This document shows positions 56,646 through 64,000 of a stretch of DNA of 64,000 nucleotides, one piece after another. This stretch comes from Cephalopachus bancanus. Its lineage: Eukaryota > Chordata > Mammalia > Primates > Tarsiidae. Location: positions 1,488,001-1,552,000 of the forward strand of contig JAPVLO010000276.1 in NCBI GenBank assembly GCA_027257055.1, written 5' to 3'. Every line of letters begins with the position of its first letter. Positions within the stretch are counted from its first letter, which is position 1. The position numbers and the translations under genes are program-made. The notes under the pieces were generated by a model, which ran no database searches, was not told the origin of the DNA, and saw only the letters and a list, made by a program, of their open reading frames with translations.

Positions 56646-56985
56646 TGTAACCTGGCAACCCTAAATTTGAGAGGGCTTGCATGTAAGGTTTTTTTTTTTT
56701 TTTTTTAACCTATTCCAAAGAAGTTACCTGACAGTTTTATTGTCAGGCAAGTAAATTATTCAGATTTTTATACAGTGTCTACAACTACAATGAGTAAGGG
56801 TGCTGCCCACATTATGCTCAACTCTGCTCGATTTTCTGCACCTGTAACTCATTACAGGTAATGTGCATGTCCTCCAGAAACCAGCCTAGGCCAGGGACTG
56901 CTCCCTGAGGGACAAAAAAAGCGCCAAATATAGGGAAAAAGACAGTCACTGAACAGTTACCTCACCACCATGGAGAGCTGCCTCC
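56646..56985 (-). mobile_element. LTR-like element, family not assigned (copy B)
   Basis: Homologous by eye to 3,943-4,400. On the minus strand a TATAAAA box (complement of 56,765-56,771) precedes AATAAA (complement of 56,736-56,741). A 16-17 T run near 56,691 is extra relative to copy A. No coding sequence. Confidence 0.5.
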
Positions 56986-57399
56986 GTGGCGAGGCACCTT
57001 TCCAGTAAAAGGGAGTGAGATGGAGACAGGATGGGCAGGGCGCCCCTCCCTAAACCTGGCTAATGATGTGCTGTGAACGCAGCTCTCACAGCAGGAGCGT
57101 GGGACAAGGTGGAGGAGGGACTGAGGATGCCCTGGAGAACCAGGGTGCAGAGGAGACACAGGGGAGGCAGGCAACTGCTTCAGTGAGAGGGGCCAGAACC
57201 CTCTGGGAGAACAGAGCCCCAGGGAGCCAGGAATTAACTGAACTGCCAGGGCTGCTGCCAGCCTATGGGGCCCCTTTGTGGCCCTGAGAAAAAGGCTCCC
57301 CCTGGATATTGAGGCGTGAAGAAGTAGGGTTGACGACAACGTCAGCCATTTGTCTACTGATAAATTACTTTTTATCATTTCAGCCAGTTCGAGTTGGGT
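56986..57399. other. Unique non-coding sequence
   Basis: No recognised repeat or exon. The minus frame at 56,962-57,378 has no domain. Confidence 0.3.
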
Positions 57400-57940
57400 T
57401 TCCTGTCACTTGCAAGGGGGTTTGGTTCTAAGTGCAATGAAAAGCCATTAAAGGAATTTGAGCTGAGGAAGGGCATGGTCTGATTTACATTTTAACAAGC
57501 TCGCTGTGGTTGCCTAGAGGGGAAGAATGGCTGTAGAGGGGCGAGAGTGGGAGCGGGAGTCTCTGGAGGCTGGTTCGGTCGGCAGATGGGGGGGAAGGGG
57601 GCTTAAACTTGGGGAGGGAGGTCCTTAGCAGAGTGGACAGGTGCAGCAGAGGCATGGTGTGTTTGGGTGTAGCGTCCAAGACTGCCACTGCCACTGGACC
57701 AGAAGGAAGAGCAGAATAAAGGATCTGAAGTGAGTGGGAGGAGGGTGGGGTTGTCAGGTGAGACTGAACCGGAATAGAGCTGGGGCAGGGGTGAGCTGCA
57801 GGGATTCGGGTTTCTGATTTGAGCAGATGCTGATCATACATCTAAGAAGAGTGGTCGAATTAGCATTTGGATCTCAGCAGTCTCTTGCCCAGGTCAGAGG
57901 TCAGGGCTGGAGATTCAGCCTGAGAGTCATCAATATTTTC

Positions 57941-58230
57941 TTGTTTTTTTGAGTTGGAGTCTCACTCCGTCTCCCAGGCTGGAGTGCAGTGGTACGCTCA
58001 CAGCCACTGCAGCCTCGACCTGCTGTGCTCCGGCAATCCTTCTGCCTCAGCCTTCCAAGTAGCTGGAACTACAGGCATGTGTGCTACCACACCTGGCTAA
58101 TTTTTTATTTATTGTAGAGATGAGGCCTCGCCAAGTTGCCCAGGCGGGTCTCGAACCTACAAGCTCAGGCATTCCACTTGCCTCAGCCTCCCAAAGTGCT
58201 GGGATTACAGGCTGAACCACTGAGTCCAGC
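57941..58230 (-). mobile_element. Alu SINE, young subfamily, inside L2
   Basis: Antisense Alu ('tgagttggagtctcactccg' to 'gctgaaccactgagtccagc'). 'agtcatca' occurs on both sides (57,925; 58,232). Confidence 0.92.
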
Positions 58231-58699
58231 CAGTCATCAGAGACTTCCCATTAAGAGGGAAGGAAATAAAAGTCTATGTGGAGAGAAGATGCTGATGTGG
58301 AGGAGAAGAAGGCTGAAAGCAGCATCCTGGGGTATGTCAGTATTAGTGTCAGGCAGAGGTGGGGAGGCCTGCAGTGGGTATGGGGAAAGAATGGCCAGAG
58401 AGGGAGGAGGCAGCCTGGGAAGGTGTGGTATGGTGCAGCACAGAGAGGAAGGGGGTGGGATGTGTCCCATGGTGCTGGGGGAGGACACAGGAGAAGAATA
58501 CAGAGTGAGCACAGAATTTGGCAACATGGGGTCACTGATGACCTTAATAAGAAGCCAGACTGGAGGAACTGGAGCGTGAATGGGAGGAGAGGAATAGGGA
58601 ATGAGCATAGGTTCTTTGAGGTATGTAGTAAACAGGAGCAGATACCTAGAGCAGTGGCTGGAGGGGAATGTGGGGCCAAGTGATGACTTTTTGCTATTT

Positions 58700-58868
58700 T
58701 ATTTATTTATTTAGAGACAGAGTGTCCCTCTGTTGCCTAGGCTGGGAAGCAGTGATGCGATCCTAACTCACTGAAGCCTCAAACTCCTGGGCTGGGCTCA
58801 AGTGATCCTCCTGTCGCAGCCTCCCGAGTAGCTGGGACCGCAGACACACACTACCACACCTGGCTGAT
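58700..58868 (-). mobile_element. Alu monomer inside L2
   Basis: A single arm with a TTTA-rich tail: 'gagacagagtgtccctctgt' to 'cacactaccacacctggctg'. Confidence 0.78.
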
Positions 58869-59249
58869 TTGAAGGCCTTTTATTTTTAAAGACAGGAGAT
58901 GGCAGAGCATGAATGTATAGTAATGGGAATGATCCAGGACAGCGGGAGTAACTTCCAGAATGAAGACCTTGTGGAAGTGAGGGGTTGTGATTCGGGAGAT
59001 AAATAGTTTGGCCTCCGATGGGAGCAGGGACACTTCTCCCCCATAAATGGAGGGAGGATGTAGAATATGATACCAGAATGAGGGAAGTGTAGATTTGGTG
59101 GTGGGAAGTTGAGTTCTTGTGATTTTATGTATATACATGTATATATATCAATGTTCCTGGCTTATAATTCCTGTAACCCTTGTTACAACAAACGCAGTCT
59201 CTGACCTTCTCTTGTCCTCCTTTCAGTACTCTGATTTGACTGTGGGTTT

Positions 59250-59853
<604 letters not shown>

Positions 59854-59869
59854 TCATTCCCAGAGGAGA

Positions 59870-60572
59870 TCCTGTTTCATACCCAGAAGGGAGGAACGCT
59901 ACACAGAGAGGTCAAGGAGAATCTGAACAGACAGGCTTTGCTGGGTTTAAATCATACCCCTTTTGTCCATTTACATTTCTACATGGTTGTTAGTCATGCC
60001 TATCCATTGAAGTCTCCATAAAAGGACCAAGAGGACAAGGTTCAGGGAGCTTCTGGGTAGCTGAACATGTGGCAGTTCTGGAGAGCGGTATACCCAGAGA
60101 GGGCATGTCTCCACACCCCATCCCACATTCCCTGCCCATACATCTATTTATCTGTATCCGCTGTTATATCCTTTATAATAAACCAGCAAATATAAGTCAG
60201 TGTTTCCCTGAGTTCTGTGAGCTGCTCTAGCAAATTAATCAAACCCGAGGAGGGCGTCACGGGAACTCCAACTTGAAGCCAGATGGCCAGAAGTTCTGGA
60301 GATCCATACTTGCGACTGGTGTCTAAAGTCTGGAGGGCCAGGGACAGGGGGCAGGGCAGTCCTAGGGGCTGAGTTCTCACCCCATGGGATCTGATGCTAT
60401 CTCCAGGTAGGTAGTGTCAGAATTGAATTGAAGGACGCCCAGCTGGTATCCGTAGCAGAAATGATTGCTTACTTGGTGGTGGGGAGAAACACCCACCCCC
60501 TTCCCCTAAACCTTTGGTCACAGAAGTCTTCTGTGTTGATGATTGTTGTAGTGTGAGAGCAGGGGAAAAGCA
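59870..60572 (+). mobile_element. Solo LTR, family not named with certainty
   Basis: A mammalian ERV LTR by sequence memory: 'gaagtctccataaaaggacc' (TATA-like), 'gttatatcctttataataaa' (AATAAA at 60,177-60,182), 'tgagctgctctagcaaatta', 'tagtgtcagaattgaattga' and 'ggacgcccagctggtatc'. No internal proviral genes are present, so it is a relic LTR. The borders are approximate. Confidence 0.65.
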
Positions 60573-60589
60573 GTTTTAGAGTTTTTCCC

Positions 60590-60921
60590 AGTGGACTGAG
60601 AGGCAAGGCAGCAAATGGCCTGAGGGTGCTGGGGAGATGGCGGCACAAGGAAGGGCATCACATCCCCGTCTGAAGGAGTCGGTGATGACTTTGCTGGGCT
60701 CTGTAGGAGGATCACAGGGCACCACTGAGGTCCTGGGTGAAGTCTGTGGTTATAAGTTGAAAGTACAAGTTGTCTTGTACTTTTGACGACCTAGCTTGTG
60801 GTTTTCTCTAGAAATGATCAGTTGCTGGTGCAGGCAAGGAGAGGATGGATAGTTGGGTTTAGGAGGACTTGGGATTAAGCCAGGTGAGTAAAAAGAGGGA
60901 GGGGCAAAGGATTTGAGGCTG
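60590..60921 (-). repeat. L2-like fragment, left of Tigger
   Basis: Purine-rich antisense L2-like text up to the Tigger end. Weak landmarks. Confidence 0.35.
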
Positions 60922-61757
60922 CAGTAAGTCCCCTACCTATGAACCTTCAAGTTATGAACTTTCAAAGATGAGAATGTGCATTCACATGCCCAATCATGTA
61001 AGTTACTTTACATGTCTGGCATACCTTGTCTTACTGATGAAGACCTGATGAAATTGGAGGCCAAGAGAAAGGACAAAGAGAGACAAGAGGAAGAAGAACA
61101 ACTGAAGAACTGAAGTGATTCATGTCACAGGAATCGGCAAGAGGATTTTTTTAATTTGAGGAGGCCCTGATAGTTTTTAGGGCACAGGACCTGAACATAA
61201 AATGGTACAGGAAGGTTGCAGCAGCCTTTCAGAATGCAATCCAGTGCTGCCGTGTCATCTATGATGAGAAAAAAAGAGCTACTATTCAGACATCACCGAA
61301 TTGTTTTTTCAAGAGGGTAGATAGAATTGAACCCAGCAAGGAACCAGAACCTGTGCCATCAACGTCAGGCGTGAGTGAAATTGCAGCTTGCCTTCCATCT
61401 CCCATTTGCTGATGCTGCTTCAACTCTGCCATCTCCCACCTCCTTTCCTTTCTCCAGCCAGTAACTGTTTTTCCTGTTCCTTGATGCCAGCCCCTATATG
61501 CCAGCCAGCTGTTGTACTGTACTACTGTAGTTTTCAAAGTACTACACTGCAAGATTAAAAATGTTTTCTTTATGTTTCATTTGTTTGTTTTTTATGTATT
61601 ATTTGTGTGAAAAGTATTATAAATCTATTGCAATATAGTACCATATAGCTGATTGTGTTAGTCGGGTACCTAGGCTAACTTTGTTGGACTTATGGACAAA
61701 TTAGACTTATGAAAGGACTCTCAGAGCAGAACTCGTTCGTATGTAGGGGACTTACTG
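60922..61757 (+). mobile_element. Tigger-like (pogo) DNA transposon, internally deleted
   Basis: Perfect 15-bp terminal inverted repeats CAGTAAGTCCCCTAC at 60,922-60,936 and its complement at 61,743-61,757, with TA just outside the right end and a mutated TG at the left. The interior keeps the tail of a Tigger transposase frame (around 61,140-61,370, with the words for a KVAAAFQNAIQCC-like segment). The catalytic DDE region is missing, so it is non-autonomous and dead. Confidence 0.88.
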
Positions 61758-61759
61758 TA

Positions 61760-62230
61760 TCTGCAAGGGAAAGATTATAATGGACTGTAATTATGCATAT
61801 CCAAGTACCTCCTAGATAGAAGAGATGCTGGAAATAAAGATTTAGGACTATCAGCCAATAGACAGTAGGTAAAGCATTTAGATGAGATTGCCTAGTGAGA
61901 GTGTGGCGTGAGAAAGAATAGGGCCAGTGGTTACACAAACCCTGAGGGTCAGCATTGGAGGGTGAAGAGAGGCGTCTTCGTAAGGGACAGGGAGGAAACC
62001 AGGAGAGGCGGTACTGTGTACACCCAGAGGAAGGAAGAGTGGCAATGGCCAGCCCGGTCACGTGCTTCCAAGAAGTCACAGGAGGCTGGGATCATTAATT
62101 ACAAGGCCACTGGTGACCCAGAGGGAACATTTCCAGAGGAGAGGTGAGGGCAGGCACGAGTGAAGAAGGGAAGAGGGGAAGGTGAAGTAGAGAAGGAGTT
62201 AGGAGGGATGAAAAGTCTTTGAATCTGCAG
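61760..62230 (-). repeat. L2 LINE fragment, right of Tigger
   Basis: 'gatgagattgcctagtgaga' and 'ggaaaccaggagaggcggta', then 'ggccactggtgacccagagg', in antisense L2 order. Confidence 0.5.
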
Positions 62231-62736
62231 GAACTTGACCTGGGCCTGAAGAAATGAGAACTTGGTTCATTTTCCAAGAGGCTGAAGGGAAAAGAAGGAA
62301 TGACCTGAACTCAGGGGTTATATTTGGAACCAGCAACTAGCGCTTGGTTTCCTCAGAGCCTGGAGCTGTGAGTGAGAGGGCCCTCTGGGCCTGGAGGGGG
62401 AGGAGAAGTTAAAAGGGGCTAGGGACAGGTTGGGACTGCGGACTACAGCACTGCTGGATGGGGAGCCAACTGGGGAGCTGTAAATTGCCTGCCCCTGTGT
62501 CACTTGTGCCCTGAGATTTCTCTCTCGAGTAGCCTGTGCTGGCAGAGTGGAGGGGGGTTGGGGTGAGGACTGGGAAGGTTCAAGTCACAGTGTCAAGGTC
62601 AAGTTTTAAAACAGAGAAACCTCCTGAGACTTGGCAGAGTTAAAAAAACAAGCAAACAGAGAAGCCACTTTGGAGGCTGGTACAGATGTGACGCGGATGG
62701 ATTTGGAGACACATTTGAGGATAATGTTAAAGGTTT

Positions 62737-62738
<2 letters not shown>
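62231..62738. other. Purine-rich unique sequence
   Basis: No exon. May be further degraded L2. Confidence 0.3.
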
Positions 62739-62789
<51 letters not shown>

Positions 62790-62790
62790 A
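62739..62790. repeat. (CA)n microsatellite
   Basis: About 25 CA units with a single CAAA interruption near the right end. Confidence 0.97.
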
Positions 62791-64000
62791 ATCTGTAATA
62801 GCTCTGTGCTGCAGGCATCCGTAAGACTGTACAAGTGAAAGAAACATAGATGAATATATAAAGTTTAAAGATTGGGCCCAAATGGGACTGGCAAAAATAT
62901 CTGTACATCCACAGATGAGTTTCTGAGCCGGGCATCATTGGCAGAGATAGTTTATGTTCTAAAACAGCCCCAGATAGTTGGTGGTTAATTATCCTTAGCC
63001 ATAAAATCTCTTGCAGCATCTCCTGGCCTACAAAGTCCATGTGGGGTCAGGTCTCAGCACTGGATAACAATGTCTCCCAACCTCCCAGAGCTCCTTTCTC
63101 TACTTAGGTTTTGTTTCTCTCCACACTCCCAAAACTGGTGTGTGGTAAATAGTCAAGGGGAGAGGGCTGGCCTCCTTTTTCTTTCCAGTCTCTTGAGAGT
63201 CAGGCTCTGTTGGAGAGCCTGTAAGCATCTGTTTCCTCCTTCAAATGAGGTATGTCTGCCCCACGTGGGGGTGTAATGAAGAGGGCCCCGGAGGATATGG
63301 GAGGAGGAGACCAGCCGCGACCCTGCTGCCATGCAGGCATCCCGGAAAGGTGGCCCGTGGAAGTCCACGGAGTGGAGTTGATTGCTTCTGAGGTGTGTGA
63401 CACACGAGAACTCTCTCTGCAGCCCCAGACCACACGCTGCTGCCCAGACATCCTCCGGGCGATGCACATGCGGTTCACAGCACAGTTGTCACTCTGCTAT
63501 CTGCCCATCTTTCCTGCAATTTCACGCATAACTCCTGCAAATGGTGACTGTGAGCCCCAGAAAGCCCTGTGTTGCTGGCTGGCTGCAACTCCCACTGCAG
63601 AGCCTAGCAAGCGGCTGCCTGTTTACGCCTCGGGTCTGGGAGCTCTCATTACTGGGTGGTGAACCAAAAGCCCCTTCGAGGCGGCAAGGGCCACTTGAGA
63701 AGTGGAGACTTGGGCTCTGAGCTGACACAGCAGGCAGAGGTCTGGCTTTTGTTTCTCCAAGTCTGATTTGCATGGAGTTTGCTAAGAAAGCTTTCTGCCA
63801 GGCTGCTTCTGTACTGGATTCGCCGAGCCAACACTCACACGCCTTCTCATCTTGTCTCAGCAAAACTCTCTCTGGGGCTGAGGCGGCTACCAGTGCACAC
63901 AGCGGGCACCCATCCCCTCCCGGCCCACCCGCCCTTCTCTACCTACCCACTTCTGGGCAGTTTCCTATCTAGCAAAGGGAAGAGAAGTGTCCAGCACCCA
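62791..64000. other. Unique non-coding sequence
   Basis: About 1.2 kb without recognised repeats. A palindromic CCCCACGTGGGG (E-box) lies at 63,259-63,270. The open frames at 63,252-63,662 and on the other strand have no recognised domain or splice sites. Confidence 0.35.

Larger units (their letters stand above)
57400..59115 (-). repeat. Long antisense L2 LINE split by two Alus
   Basis: Ordered antisense L2 landmarks: 'caatgaaaagccattaaagg', 'ggcatggtctgatttacatt', 'gctggagattcagcctgaga' (before the first Alu), 'aatttggcaacatggggtca', 'ctgatgaccttaataagaag', 'ggctggaggggaatgtgggg', then 'tagtaatgggaatgatccag' after the second Alu. The reverse-transcriptase core region is covered but destroyed by mutations. 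Confidence 0.65.

Overview
The window is nuclear DNA from a primate. It is packed with dimeric 7SL-derived Alu elements, and also carries L1, L2, MIR, a MaLR LTR and a Tigger-type DNA transposon. Most of the younger Alus share an unusual subfamily signature: a right arm with a self-complementary GTGGCC...GGCCAC motif and a 3' end reading GAGACTCCAACTC before the A-tail. This is not the human AluS/AluY form. A strepsirrhine (lemur-like) or tarsier genome therefore seems likelier than human, but I cannot prove the species from the sequence alone. I saw no bacterial, plasmid or phage features.

Layout. Positions 1-18,150 are mostly repeat-rich and non-coding: Alus, L1 and L2 tails, MIRs, an LTR-like element at 3.94-4.57 kb, a repeat-poor candidate regulatory block at 8.76-9.30 kb, and an exact 186-bp duplication in which one copy interrupts an Alu (10,951-11,136 versus 11,919-12,104). 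From 14.86 to 17.64 kb a local repeat occurs in direct and inverted copies. Positions 18,150-19,580 form one strong CpG island with a TATA-less promoter look and a good splice donor on the + strand at 18,928/18,929. This is the only solid sign of a gene: a probable non-coding first exon, with everything to its right as the likely first intron or flank. I do not recognise the gene.

Positions 19.6-64 kb hold GC-rich unique sequence close to the island, then a long series of old repeats with younger Alus inserted. These include a nested MIR > MLT1 LTR > two Alus at 25.86-27.09 kb, two unusually long antisense L2 copies at 38.4-40.2 and 57.4-59.1 kb, an L1 3' half at 49.7-51.8 kb split by an Alu, an LTR at 59.9-60.6 kb, and an internally deleted Tigger element with perfect 15-bp ends at 60.9-61.8 kb. 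Several repeat-free, AT-rich blocks with homeodomain-type TAAT motifs (20.6, 35.4, 37.2, 45.4, 46.0, 47.3 and 55.2 kb) are candidate conserved enhancers. Their spread around a single CpG-island promoter resembles the domain of a developmental regulator, but that is inference.

I found no credible protein-coding exon, tRNA, rRNA or CRISPR array. All open reading frames of 60 codons or more are explained by Alu antisense sequence, by old LINE sequence, by the stop-poor CpG island, or by chance. Repeat-family names were assigned by recognising consensus motifs by eye, so boundaries are approximate unless a target-site duplication is given.
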